Both the position numbers and the translations under genes were made by a program. A stretch of DNA of 64,000 nt from assembly GCF_000455825.1 (NCBI RefSeq), contig NZ_ATAO01000195.1, positions 124,001 to 188,000 of the forward strand. The letters are read 5' to 3'. This stretch comes from Microbacterium maritypicum MF109. GTDB taxonomy: Bacteria; Actinomycetota; Actinomycetes; Actinomycetales; Microbacteriaceae. Under the pieces are notes generated by a model. The model was given only the letters and a program-made list of their open reading frames with translations, was not told where the DNA came from and did no database searches. Shown here piece after piece: positions 25,252 through 33,603 of the stretch (position 1 is its first letter; each line of letters opens with the position of its first letter).

Positions 25252-26581
25252 CGCCATCTCCTTCCTCGTCACCCTGACATTCCTCGTCTATGTCTTCATG
25301 ATCGTCGTGCCCTTCCTGCGTCGCACACCCGACCCGGAAGGGAGGGTGGATCTGTTCGACTGGCACATGTTCGTCCCCTGTCGGGACGAGGAGGTCGTGA
25401 TCGGACGCACCATCGAGATGCTTCGCACCACGGTTCCCGAAGCGCACGTCTGGGTGATCGACGACGACAGCGATGATCGGACGGCGGCGCTCGTGCAGGC
25501 CGCCGCCGATGCGGATCCCTACGTGCACCTCGTCCAGCGGCGGCGTCCCGAGGCCCGCACCGGAAAGGGCGATGCTCTCAATGCCGCCTATTTCGAGCTC
25601 AACGCGTTCCTTCCCGGCGACACGGATCGAACCCGCGTCGTCGTCTGCGTCGTGGACGCCGATGGTGAAGTGGCGGAGAACATCCTCCGCCAGGCCGCCT
25701 CTCCGTATGCTTTCGGTGATCCAGAGGTGGGCGCCGCCCAGGTCACGGTCTTCATGAAGAATCGGGATGACCGGCATCCGGTCGAGGGAGCGGGGTGGGC
25801 CCGCAACACCTTCGGACGATTCCTGATCAGGATGCAGGACCTCGAATTCCGAGGCCCGATCGCGGCGGTCCAGTCGCTTCGCGGCTGGACCCAGACCGTC
25901 GGCCTCGGCGGAAACGGGCAGTTCACTCGGCTCTCCGTGCTGGACGATATCGCCGAGCGGTCCGATCGGCCCTGGCACGGGTCGCTCCTCGAAGACTACG
26001 AGCTGGGGATCCACGTGCTCCTCGCGGGACATAAGAACAGGCACCTCCACGACACCTTCGTCGCTCAGGAGGCTCTGCACGACTTCCGGCGCTTCACCGT
26101 CCAACGCACCCGTTGGGCGCAGGGCAACATGCAGTGCATCCGCTACATCCCCGAGATCGCGCGTTCGACGAAACTCTCCAACGCCGGTGTCCTGGAGGTC
26201 TGCTACTACCTGATGCTGCCGTTGTTCCAGGTCGTCGCCAGCGCCGCGGCCGTCCTGCTGGTGATCGGAGCAGCCGTCGGCCTCCTGTCCGGTGCGGTGA
26301 CACTGCCCCCGAGCTCCGTGCTCCTCCTCGCGATCTTCTACCTCCTGTTCGGCATCGGCCCCTTCTTCATCTGGGGGCCGCTCTACCGTCGCTACAGCGA
26401 ACCGCAGGCCGGATTCTGGACCGGAGTGCTCTGGGGATTCGGGATGTGGCTCTACGACTACTACGTCTACCTGACGGGTGCTCGCGCCATCTACCGGATC
26501 CTCCGCGGTCGAAACGGATGGGCGAAGACTCGGCGCAACGGAGAGACCGATGTCGCCGGACCGATCGCGAAGGACACATGA
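25235..26581 (+). CDS. Processive family-2 glycosyltransferase (membrane, XrtG-associated type)
   Basis: Membrane glycosyltransferase of 448 residues. An N-terminal helix (about 7-27) precedes a GT-A catalytic domain with VDADG (Asp141 and Asp143, metal/UDP binding), EDYELG (253-258, catalytic base region) and QRTRW (290-294). This set is typical of processive cellulose-synthase-like enzymes. C-terminal helices lie at about 325-355, 360-390 and 405-420. The ATG at 25235 has a GAGAG site; a GTG ten codons upstream is possible. It overlaps the mini-protein upstream, and its stop overlaps the exosortase-like start. A GT2 enzyme directly before an exosortase-like gene matches what I recall of Gram-positive XrtG systems. 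Donor sugar unknown; UDP-ManNAc is suggested by the epimerase. Confidence 0.85.
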   Translation: MIAAANAISFLVTLTFLVYVFMIVVPFLRRTPDPEGRVDLFDWHMFVPCRDEEVVIGRTIEMLRTTVPEAHVWVIDDDSDDRTAALVQAAADADPYVHLVQRRRPEARTGKGDALNAAYFELNAFLPGDTDRTRVVVCVVDADGEVAENILRQAASPYAFGDPEVGAAQVTVFMKNRDDRHPVEGAGWARNTFGRFLIRMQDLEFRGPIAAVQSLRGWTQTVGLGGNGQFTRLSVLDDIAERSDRPWHGSLLEDYELGIHVLLAGHKNRHLHDTFVAQEALHDFRRFTVQRTRWAQGNMQCIRYIPEIARSTKLSNAGVLEVCYYLMLPLFQVVASAAAVLLVIGAAVGLLSGAVTLPPSSVLLLAIFYLLFGIGPFFIWGPLYRRYSEPQAGFWTGVLWGFGMWLYDYYVYLTGARAIYRILRGRNGWAKTRRNGETDVAGPIAKDT

Positions 26582-27201
26582 TGCACACGCTCGCTCTGAA
26601 TCCGGACGCACGAGGCAGCAGCCGCAGCGATCGCGAGGAATCACGCCGTGCCCCGGCCGACATCGCGGCTCGATACACCGTCGGAGTGTTGCTGATCGTC
26701 GCCGCCGTGCTCCTCGTGCTCCTCGAAGAACGGTTTCGCATCTTCGAGGCGGGTGTGGCCGGTTCGTGGCTCACCCCGTTCGTCCCCGGCGGTGTGCGCC
26801 ACTACCTGAACTACTACATCCTCGAAGTCGAGCCGGGCCGGACCGTCGCATTCATGGTGACGATCGAGTGCACCGTCGCCTTCCTCACCGCGCCCCTCTT
26901 GGCGCTCAGCGGCGTGATTCTCGCCACGACGCGAGTGCGCTGGAGGCAGGTCGTGAAGTCTCTGCTCCTCTCCGTCGTGCTCATCTTCGTCACGAACCAG
27001 CTCCGTCTCGGGGTGATCGCCCTCGGATCGCAGGCGCTGGGGTTCGAGGTGGGCTACGAGCTGACGCACCGACTGATCGGTTCGGTGCTCAGCATCATCG
27101 GCTTCAGCGCCGCCTATCTGGTCTTCGTCGTGGTGATCGCCGACCTCCACCTGTTCCGTCGGGATCCGAACCGCCGTAGATCGCGGGGCCGGCGGGCGTA
27201 A
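26581..27201 (+). CDS. Exosortase/archaeosortase-family protein (XrtG-like)
   Basis: Polytopic membrane protein of 206 residues with about five helices after a 30-residue polar N-terminus. The expected transpeptidase-like trio is visible: Cys97 in VTIECTVAFL, Arg142 in TNQLRLG and His163 in ELTHRLIG. These lie in helices or loops in the C...R...H order of exosortases and archaeosortases. The family cleaves PEP-CTERM-like tails and attaches the protein elsewhere; Gram-positive XrtG members are short like this one and lie beside a GT2 gene. The ATG at 26581 (AAGGA 6 nt upstream) overlaps the glycosyltransferase stop. A hairpin follows. Overall similarity is low enough that only the motifs and context support the call. 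Confidence 0.75.
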   Translation: MHTLALNPDARGSSRSDREESRRAPADIAARYTVGVLLIVAAVLLVLLEERFRIFEAGVAGSWLTPFVPGGVRHYLNYYILEVEPGRTVAFMVTIECTVAFLTAPLLALSGVILATTRVRWRQVVKSLLLSVVLIFVTNQLRLGVIALGSQALGFEVGYELTHRLIGSVLSIIGFSAAYLVFVVVIADLHLFRRDPNRRRSRGRRA

Positions 27202-27224
27202 CCGAACAGCACTCCTTCCGTCTA

Positions 27225-27256
27225 GTGGGAGGCGCAGCAGTCCTGCTCGCCTCCAC
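27225..27256 (+). terminator. Hairpin between exosortase-like gene and small surface protein
   Basis: Outer stem GTGGGAGGCG / CGCCTCCAC (one bulged G) encloses an inner AGCAG/CTGCT stem. It ends 22 bp before the next ATG and could terminate or attenuate read-through into that gene. Confidence 0.5.
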
Positions 27257-27278
27257 CAGATGATGAAAGGGGCACAGG

Positions 27279-27944
27279 ATGAACAAGATCCTCACGTCCG
27301 CATGCTCAACCGGTCTCGGCCTGCTGATCGCAGGAGGGGCTGTATTCGGCGGCCAGGCGGCTTTCGCCGCCGAGCAGCCGGTCCCGCCGGACGCCACGTC
27401 CGCGACCACCGCCACCACGACCAACACGGATCCGGTCGCACCACCGCAGGTTCGCGGTTATCTCGGACAGGCCACCCAGACGGCCGCCCAGGGGGTGACC
27501 CCGGAATCGATGATCAGCGAGGGGGCCGTCGTGCAGCTCGTCAACGACGAACAGATCGACGGCGTGTATAGAGTCGTCCTCCCGGTTCCCGCGCACACGA
27601 GCTTCGTCTCGGCGACCGAGGGCGGCGTGCTCGTCGACGGCAACGTGGTGTGGACGTTCAACGTCGCTCACGACGGTTCCACACGGATCGTGAAGCCCGT
27701 GGCGACCTTCCAGGTGGACGGGGGCTACTGGGGGCCGACGATCACGAACAGTGCTCAGGTCCTGTACTCCGGTGGCGTGTTCACCGACGATCCGCGATTC
27801 ACCTACTCCTACGCCCACACCTTCGCCGAGCGCCCCGCCGTGCCGTTGATCGATCCGGCCATCGGTCTCGTCGGTGCCGGTGTGCTCGCGGCCGGAGCCG
27901 CGGGTGCCATCGTCCTGCGTCGTCGTGCCTCAGCGGACAGCTGA
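27279..27944 (+). CDS. Small secreted protein with non-LAxTG tripartite C-terminal tail
   Basis: Protein of 221 residues. A signal peptide (cleavage near AAFAAEQ) and a Thr/Pro-rich stretch precede one DUF11-like beta domain of about 110 residues (YRVVLPVPAHTSFVSATEGG). The C-terminus is VPLIDPAIG, a hydrophobic helix of about 18 residues and RRRASADS. Unlike four neighbours in this window it has no LAxTG. The tail nevertheless has the motif-helix-Arg order of exosortase substrates. It is the first gene after the exosortase-like gene, with a ribosome site AAAGGGG. It is a good candidate substrate for that enzyme, which is inference; it could also simply stay membrane-anchored. Confidence 0.72.
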   Translation: MNKILTSACSTGLGLLIAGGAVFGGQAAFAAEQPVPPDATSATTATTTNTDPVAPPQVRGYLGQATQTAAQGVTPESMISEGAVVQLVNDEQIDGVYRVVLPVPAHTSFVSATEGGVLVDGNVVWTFNVAHDGSTRIVKPVATFQVDGGYWGPTITNSAQVLYSGGVFTDDPRFTYSYAHTFAERPAVPLIDPAIGLVGAGVLAAGAAGAIVLRRRASADS

Positions 27945-27998
27945 CCTTCGACCCTTCTCACCAGAGCACTCCCACTCGAGCAATCAAAGGACAACATC

Positions 27999-29741
27999 GT
28001 GAAAAGAACATCACTCCTCCGGGGCGCGCTGGCCGGAGGGCTGCTCGCGGCCCTCGCGGTCGGTACCCTCGCCGCCGCTCCGGCGGCCAGCGCTGCTGAT
28101 GTGAACGGGTGGGCCGGATCCGGCGACACCCGTACCGCATCCGCGGCCGGCGCCACCGTCACCATCAGCACCAGCGACAAGGTCCAGGTGAAGGGGTCCG
28201 GCGACGTCGTCGACCTCGCCACCGTGCGGAATGGCGGCGAGTTCGGTCTGAACATCATCGGTGCGCCGGAGCTCTTCCCGTGCGCGAACGGCGCGGAGTG
28301 CGTCCGCGGTGTCGTCACCGTCGATTTCGGTCAGCGCGTGACGAACCCCAAGATCTCGCTCGCCAACCTGGGCGGTGATATTTACGCGGTGGGTGGTGTC
28401 GTCACCAGTTCCGCCAAGTACACCCTGCAGACGCCGGGGGTGAGCCTCTCCCGTGTCGCCGGAAACCTCGATGTGACGGCCACCACCATCACGTCGAACG
28501 ACCTCGGTGCCAAGTCGGGCACCGTGCAGATCAACGGGGTCGTGTCGAAGGTCGACTTCCAGATCAAGATGCGTTCGAAGGGCGCGTTCGTCGGCCTCGT
28601 CCCCCTGTGGACCAAGGTCCCCAGTGACCTCCACAGCATCGACGTCGATGTGGACGCTCCTCTCAAGCCGGTCCTGACCCTCGACAAGAACGACCACCGC
28701 GACGTCGCTGTGATCGGAGACCAGCTCTCCTACGACATCGTCGTGAAGAACACCGGCAACGCGGCCGCCAACAACGTGGCCATCAGCGATGCGCTGCCCG
28801 CGGGCCTCGCCCCGGTCTCGGCGACCTACACGGCCGGCACCACGGGGCAGGCGACGATCGCCGGGCAGAACGTCCAGGGAACCATCCCGTCACTCGCCCC
28901 CGGCGCCTCGTCGACGCTCACCGTCAAGGCCACGATCGCCACGACGGCGCCGATCGGAACGCTGCGCAACAACGCCTGCGCCGTCGCCACCTCCTCGAAC
29001 CAGGCATGCGATTGGGATGACACGAGGATCGACAAGCCCACGACGCCCGTTCTGACGATCGTCAAGGACGATCACCAGGGCGACGTCTCACTGGGACAGG
29101 CACTGACCTATGACATCGTCGTGAAGAACACGGGTGATGGACAGGCTCAGGGCGTCGTCGTGAGCGACCAGCTCCCCGCCGGCCTCGATTTCGTCTCGGG
29201 CAGCGGCCCGGCCGGAACCACCGTGACCGCGACAGGGCGCACCGTCACGGCTAGCCTCGGGTCAGTGGCCCCTGGGCAGTCGATCATCCTCACGGTCAAG
29301 GCGAAGGTCAACCAGTCGGCAGCACCCGGTGCTCTGACGAACACGGCTTGCGTGGCCGGCGCGAACGCGGCGAAGGCATGCGACGACGATACCGACATGG
29401 TCAAGCGCGAGTTCTTCCAGTACACGTTCAACTCGACCCCGACCGACCCGATTCCCGGCCAGGCCGTGACGTATCGGATGGAGTACGCGAACAACGGCAA
29501 CGTCGACTCGGCGAACGCGGAGCTCGCGTTCGACATCGCCGGGATTCTGGACGACTCGTCGTGGAACCAGGCCAGCCTCACCGCGACCAGCGGCGCCGTC
29601 ACCGTCAACGGCAGCAGCATCGACTGGAAGGGGCCGCTGGCCTCGGGGCAGAAGGTCGTGCTGACGTTCACCGGCGTCTGGAGCGGCAACGGGGACGGGT
29701 TCGCATTCCCCGGAATCACCTACTACGGCAGCGCGCGCTGA
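27999..29741 (+). CDS. Secreted DUF11-repeat protein without a wall anchor
   Basis: Protein of 580 residues with signal peptide (cleavage near APAASAAD). An N-terminal domain of about 190 residues contains CANGAECVRGVVTVDFG and VTNPKISLANLGG. It is clearly related to the N-terminal domain of the 697-residue LAxTG protein, sharing the Cys pair and the (V/D)NP(A/K)I motif. Two full DUF11 repeats (VLTLDKNDHRD; VLTIVKDDHQGD) and a third divergent repeat follow. The chain ends ITYYGSAR with no hydrophobic tail, so it is released or held non-covalently. The GTG start follows AAAGGA at 7-nt spacing. It may be a soluble partner of the anchored paralogue. Confidence 0.82.
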   Translation: MKRTSLLRGALAGGLLAALAVGTLAAAPAASAADVNGWAGSGDTRTASAAGATVTISTSDKVQVKGSGDVVDLATVRNGGEFGLNIIGAPELFPCANGAECVRGVVTVDFGQRVTNPKISLANLGGDIYAVGGVVTSSAKYTLQTPGVSLSRVAGNLDVTATTITSNDLGAKSGTVQINGVVSKVDFQIKMRSKGAFVGLVPLWTKVPSDLHSIDVDVDAPLKPVLTLDKNDHRDVAVIGDQLSYDIVVKNTGNAAANNVAISDALPAGLAPVSATYTAGTTGQATIAGQNVQGTIPSLAPGASSTLTVKATIATTAPIGTLRNNACAVATSSNQACDWDDTRIDKPTTPVLTIVKDDHQGDVSLGQALTYDIVVKNTGDGQAQGVVVSDQLPAGLDFVSGSGPAGTTVTATGRTVTASLGSVAPGQSIILTVKAKVNQSAAPGALTNTACVAGANAAKACDDDTDMVKREFFQYTFNSTPTDPIPGQAVTYRMEYANNGNVDSANAELAFDIAGILDDSSWNQASLTATSGAVTVNGSSIDWKGPLASGQKVVLTFTGVWSGNGDGFAFPGITYYGSAR

Positions 29742-29757
29742 GCGCGTGACCGCAACA

Positions 29758-29791
29758 CCGAAGGGGTCGTCCCGATGGGCGGCCCCTTCGG
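29758..29791 (+). terminator. Terminator at the end of the surface island
   Basis: Stem CCGAAGGGG / CCCCTTCGG around a loop that itself contains CCC/GGG, 17 bp after the stop of the secreted DUF11 protein. Confidence 0.7.
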
Positions 29792-29947
29792 CATCGGCTA
29801 GGTTGGGACCGTGAGCCCTGAGTCCGACAGACCGTAGATCGCGGGTCGAGCGCCTTCCGCGCGCTCCCCGCATCCGCTGTCGACCCTTCTCACCCGCTGT
29901 TCATCGCGCTGTGCGATTCGAGCGGCGTCTTCGTGTCTGGATGCTCC

Positions 29948-31081
29948 ATGCCCCTGCTCGTCCCCGTCCTGGCTCTGGCGATCTTCGCCCAGGGCACCAG
30001 CGAGTTCATGCTCGCCGGCCTCCTCCTCCCCCTCTCCGTCGATCTCGATGTCGATCCGTCGACGGCGGCCCTGCTGACCTCGGCCTTCGCGGTCGGCATG
30101 GTGATCGGCGCCCCGACCATGGCGGTCTTCGCCAGCCGTTGGGCTCCGCGGCGCGCTCTCGTGCTGCTGCTGGTGGTCTTCATCGCCGCGCACCTCGTCG
30201 GCGCGCTCGCGTCCTCCTTCTGGCTGCTGCTCGCGACGCGCGTGCTCGCTGCCCTGGCGAACGCGGGATTCCTCGCGATCGCTCTGGCGACGGTCCGGGC
30301 CGTCGTCGATCCCGCGACGGTGACGCGCGCCGTCGCCGTCCTCCTCTCGGGCACGACCCTGGCCACGATCGTCGGCGTCCCCGCCGGTGCGGCGCTCGCG
30401 AATGCGTACGGCTGGCGCTCGACCTTCTGGGCCGTCGCGCTGCTGTGCATGCCCGCTGTGGTCGCCCTGCTGCGGGACCGCACGCTCGTCGCGGTGCCGC
30501 GTTCGCCGAGGGTCGCCGTGCGTGCAGAGCTCGGGGAACTGAGGCGTCGCCCGGTGGTCGTCGCCGTGGTGCTCGCGGTGCTCGTGAACGCCGCGACCTT
30601 CGGCGTCTTCACATTCCTCGCTGTGATCGGTGCCGATGCCGGGGTGGAGGAGACCGGGATCCCCCTGCTGCTCGCCGCCTTCGGGGTGGGAGCCTTCGTG
30701 GGTGTCTCCGCGACCGGCCGATGGGCGGCCCGCTTCGAGCGGGGCTGGATCGTGGTGGGTGCCGCGGTGACGGCCACGGCCTGGAGCGTCTTCGCCCTGT
30801 CCGTCGATTCCGTGCCGGGGGTGTTCTTCGGCGCCGCGGTCGGGGGCATGCTGTCGTTCGCCGTGGGCTCGGCCCTGATCGCCCGCATCGTCGGGCAGGC
30901 GTCGGGTGCCCCGGTGCTCGGCGGCGCCTATGCCACGGCAGCGCTGAACCTGGGGGCGTTCGTCGGTCCCATGGCTGCCGGCTTCGCCTACGCGCAGGCC
31001 GGAGCGCCCGGGGTGCTCGTCGCGGCTGCCGCTCTGGCGGCCGTCGGTGTGCTCCTCGCTCCCCTCCTTCGCGCGCGATGA
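29948..31081 (+). CDS. MFS efflux transporter, Cmx/CmrA-like (chloramphenicol-type)
   Basis: Drug:proton antiporter-like protein of 377 residues with 12 predicted helices. The N-terminus (FAQGTSEFMLAGLLLPL, then LLTSAFAVGMVIGAPTMA) closely matches the Cmx/CmrA group of chloramphenicol exporters of Streptomyces and Corynebacterium, part of the wider arabinose-efflux/DHA1 family. The ATG at 29948 gives the N-terminus expected for that group; a GTG five codons upstream is in frame. The Shine-Dalgarno sequence is weak. Resistance to chloramphenicol is a family-based prediction only. Many environmental actinobacteria carry such genes without clinical relevance. Confidence 0.82.
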   Translation: MPLLVPVLALAIFAQGTSEFMLAGLLLPLSVDLDVDPSTAALLTSAFAVGMVIGAPTMAVFASRWAPRRALVLLLVVFIAAHLVGALASSFWLLLATRVLAALANAGFLAIALATVRAVVDPATVTRAVAVLLSGTTLATIVGVPAGAALANAYGWRSTFWAVALLCMPAVVALLRDRTLVAVPRSPRVAVRAELGELRRRPVVVAVVLAVLVNAATFGVFTFLAVIGADAGVEETGIPLLLAAFGVGAFVGVSATGRWAARFERGWIVVGAAVTATAWSVFALSVDSVPGVFFGAAVGGMLSFAVGSALIARIVGQASGAPVLGGAYATAALNLGAFVGPMAAGFAYAQAGAPGVLVAAAALAAVGVLLAPLLRAR

Positions 31082-31118
31082 CCGCCCGGGAACCCGGGCG
31101 ATGCGAAAGACTGGAGGC

Positions 31119-31646
31119 ATGACTTCGCCTGCGCTCGATTCCCTCCTGGCCCGCATCGTCGAGAGCGGGCTGCTCGAAGATCCCATCGCCGAGAACGGCC
31201 TCGTCTACGGACGGGCGAGCATCGACGCGGCGGGAACCGTGGTCAACGTCAACATCGACCCGGAGCTCGACGACGATGACGAACACGGCGACGACGTCGA
31301 TCTCGATGTGCTGATCGCGGCCGTCTCGCGCATCCTCTCCGTCGGGGAATCCCGTTGGCGCGCGGTGATCGACGAGGTGGCGACCGACATCGATGATGCG
31401 GTGGACGACGAGCCCGTGGTCGAGCAGATCGACCTGCGAGACGATCTCGAGGCGACCTCGGTCGTGGTGTTCGCCGACGCCGTGCTGCTCGCCTTCGTCG
31501 CCCCGAAGCAGTTCCCCGATTCGCGCATCCTCGTGCAGCTCGACGACCAGCTCGACGTCGACGGGGTCGAGGTGCGAGAGCTCGACGGTTCCGAGAGCAT
31601 CGATTTCGAGACGCTCGACCACATCAGCGGTCCCGACGAGAAGTGA
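31119..31646 (+). CDS. Acidic cytoplasmic protein of unknown function
   Basis: Soluble protein of 175 residues, rich in Asp/Glu (DDDDEHGDDVDLD near 52-64) and without signal peptide or membrane helix. It has an alternating alpha/beta appearance (LDSLLARIVESGLL; VVVFADAVLLAFVAPKQFP). I do not recognise a characterised family. The start is supported by GGAGG close to the ATG. It lies 37 bp after the efflux gene on the same strand, and its stop codon lies within an 18-bp perfect hairpin shared with the convergent hydrolase gene. Confidence 0.7.
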   Translation: MTSPALDSLLARIVESGLLEDPIAENGLVYGRASIDAAGTVVNVNIDPELDDDDEHGDDVDLDVLIAAVSRILSVGESRWRAVIDEVATDIDDAVDDEPVVEQIDLRDDLEATSVVVFADAVLLAFVAPKQFPDSRILVQLDDQLDVDGVEVRELDGSESIDFETLDHISGPDEK

Positions 31647-31687
31647 CCGTCGGATGCCGCGGCGTGGGCCCGCGGCATCCGACGGTC
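31645..31687. terminator. Bidirectional terminator, 18-bp stem
   Basis: GACCGTCGGATGCCGCGG pairs perfectly with 31670-31687 across a 7-nt loop, between convergent genes. The left arm begins inside the stop codon of the acidic protein. Confidence 0.8.
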
Positions 31688-31696
31688 GATCGGGGG

Positions 31697-32395
31697 TCAG
31701 GCGCCGGCGAGGGCGGTTGTCGCGTCGTCGATCAGATCGCAGATCGCGGCGGGGTGCGAGGCCAGCGAGGCATGGCTGGCATCCAGTTCCACGATCTTGC
31801 GCGGTGACATCCGCGCCGCCATGCGCCGCTCGTTGTCGGGGTGGATCATGCGGTCCTGGGTCGACACCTGGTACCAGGTGGGCTTGACCTTCCAGGCGGG
31901 TGCGGTGACGTCGTCGCCGAACGTGGAGGCGAGCGGCGCCTTCTGGGTGACGGCCATCACGAGCGCCTCATCGTCCGTCAGATCCTGGCAGAAGCTCTCC
32001 TGGAACTTGTCCTGGGCGACCCAGAGGTAGCCGTCGCTGTCCGGCGCGATGTTCTCGAACGCTGCGGGCGGGTGCTCCGCGCTGATCTGCCCGGGGTTCT
32101 CGCCCGCATCCGGAGCGAAGGCCGCGACATAGACGAGTCCGACGACGTTGGGCAGGTCTCCTGCCTCGGTGATGACCGCCCCGCCGTAGGAGTGCCCGAC
32201 CAGGAGGACAGGGCCGTCGACCTGCCGGATCATCGTGCGCGTGCGCTCCGCGTCGTCGGCGAGCGAGGTGAGCGGGTTCTCGACCGCCTGGATCGATTCG
32301 TACCCGCGTCGCCGCAGTTCGACGATGACTTTCGCCCAGTGGGCGGCGCCGCCCCAGAATCCGTGAACGAGGATGATCGTCGGTTTCGTGGTCAT
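31697..32395 (-). CDS. Alpha/beta-fold hydrolase
   Basis: Hydrolase of 232 residues. The oxyanion-region motif is ILVHGFWGG and the nucleophile elbow GHSYGG holds Ser69. A late His lies in ELDASHASLASHP. This matches small esterase-like alpha/beta hydrolases (EstC-like) often found beside oxidoreductases. The ATG at 32395 has a strong AGGAGG site 7 nt away. It is divergent from the SnoaL-like/oxidoreductase genes, and the intervening 94 bp hold a 25-bp promoter/operator also found before the MarR gene at 59 kb. Confidence 0.87.
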   Translation of the reverse strand: MTTKPTIILVHGFWGGAAHWAKVIVELRRRGYESIQAVENPLTSLADDAERTRTMIRQVDGPVLLVGHSYGGAVITEAGDLPNVVGLVYVAAFAPDAGENPGQISAEHPPAAFENIAPDSDGYLWVAQDKFQESFCQDLTDDEALVMAVTQKAPLASTFGDDVTAPAWKVKPTWYQVSTQDRMIHPDNERRMAARMSPRKIVELDASHASLASHPAAICDLIDDATTALAGA

Positions 32396-32434
32396 GGGAA
32401 TACCTCCTGCGTGGGATCGGTTACCGTACTCCGA

Positions 32435-32459
32435 CCATATACTTTCCACGGAAAGTAAT
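32435..32459 (+). promoter_or_regulatory. Putative MarR-controlled promoter/operator (copy 1)
   Basis: It holds the perfect palindrome TACTTTCC-AC-GGAAAGTA (32440-32457) overlapping a CATATAC -10-like element. It matches 22 of 25 bases of the region before the MarR gene (59058-59082, opposite strand) in the same orientation relative to the downstream gene. Confidence 0.65.
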
Positions 32460-32489
32460 CTAGGCATCGCAGGAACCGAGAGGGACACC

Positions 32490-32870
32490 ATGTCAGCCGA
32501 AGAAGATATCCGCGAGCTGCTCGCCACCTACGAGCGGGCACTCAATACCGATGACACCGCGCTTGCCGTGTCATGTTACACGCAAGACGGCGTATTCATG
32601 CCGACGACGCTGCCCACGGCCGTGGGCCCGGAGCTCACACAGGCCTACGACGCCGTGTTCGCGGCGATCCACCTCGCGGTGGTGTTCACGATCGACGAGG
32701 TGACCGTGTTCAGCGACACCGCAGCCGCCGCGCTGACCCGCAGCAACGGAACCCAGACCGTCCGCGCCACGTCGACCACCACGCCGGAGTCGAATCGCGA
32801 GCTGTTCACCTTCGCCGTCGAAGACGGCCGATGGAAGATCAGCCGCTACATGTTCAACAAGTCCGCATAG
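32490..32870 (+). CDS. SnoaL/NTF2-like fold protein
   Basis: Small soluble protein of 126 residues with the layout of SgcJ/EcaC- or YybH-type NTF2-like proteins: an N-terminal helix EDIRELLATYERALNTDD, CYTQDGVFMPT, and a C-terminal strand DGRWKISRYMFNKSA. Some family members are steroid-isomerase- or cyclase-like, but many have no known substrate. The ribosome site is GAGAGGGA. It is the first gene after the putative MarR operator and is followed after 32 bp by a nucleotide-binding reductase gene. Confidence 0.82.
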   Translation: MSAEEDIRELLATYERALNTDDTALAVSCYTQDGVFMPTTLPTAVGPELTQAYDAVFAAIHLAVVFTIDEVTVFSDTAAAALTRSNGTQTVRATSTTTPESNRELFTFAVEDGRWKISRYMFNKSA

Positions 32871-32902
32871 CACCGACCGCACAAGACCTACAGGAGATCA
32901 CC

Positions 32903-33538
32903 ATGACCACCGCCATCATCGGAACCGGAAAGATCGGCAGCATCATCGCCCAGGACCTCGCGGACGGAGGAGAGGACCTGATCATCGCCGGCAGCGACCT
33001 GGAGAAGGCGGCGTCGCTCGCCGCCGCGGTCGGCGGAAGTGCGCGTGCGGCCGAGGTGCCCGCCGCGATCGCCGCTGCCGACATCGTCATCCTCGCCGTC
33101 TGGTTCGACGTGTCGAAGAAGCTGATCGACGAGAACCGCGACGCTCTCGACGGCAAGATCGTCGTCGATCCCTCCAATCCGCTCGGCCCGGACGGGAACG
33201 GCGGATACGTGAAGATCCTCGCGCCCGAGGAGTCCTCGGGCCAGATCCTGGCCCAGAAGCTCCCCGCCGGAGCATCCCTCGTGAAGGCCTTCGGAACGCT
33301 GGGCGCGGAGTCGATGAAGGTGAGCGCTCGGCAGGATCCTGCGATCGCACTCCTCTATGCGACCGACGACGGTGCGGCAGGGGAGGCCGTCGCCTCGCTG
33401 ATCCGCTCCGCCGGTTTCGCACCCGTGAACGTCGGCGGACTCGACCAGTCCGTGCGCATCGAGGTGTACGGCGAACTGCACGAGATCGGTGGGCTCGGCC
33501 GGACCGTCACCGCGGAGGAGGCCCGCGCCGCCCTGTGA
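32903..33538 (+). CDS. NAD(P)-binding F420-reductase-like oxidoreductase
   Basis: Protein of 211 residues with a Rossmann fold: IIGTGKIGSIIAQDLADGG at the N-terminus, VILAVWFD near 60 and VVDPSNPLGPDG near 90. This resembles F420H2:NADP oxidoreductase-like proteins and related NADP-dependent reductases, including the set of small 'NAD(P)-binding domain' proteins in actinobacteria. The ribosome site is AGGAGA. It lies in a probable operon between the SnoaL-like and NmrA-like genes. The real acceptor is unknown. Confidence 0.83.
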   Translation: MTTAIIGTGKIGSIIAQDLADGGEDLIIAGSDLEKAASLAAAVGGSARAAEVPAAIAAADIVILAVWFDVSKKLIDENRDALDGKIVVDPSNPLGPDGNGGYVKILAPEESSGQILAQKLPAGASLVKAFGTLGAESMKVSARQDPAIALLYATDDGAAGEAVASLIRSAGFAPVNVGGLDQSVRIEVYGELHEIGGLGRTVTAEEARAAL

Positions 33539-33603
33539 TGGATCTTCCCGAACCCGCAACCGCACGAACTGCAACCGCACGAAGAGCAACAGAAGGAAAG
33601 CCG

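Noticed and set aside
33556..33583. Tandem GCAACCGCACGAA repeat before the NmrA-like gene
   Set aside because: Only two copies with a 2-bp spacer; likely a chance duplication in a spacer and too short to assign a role.
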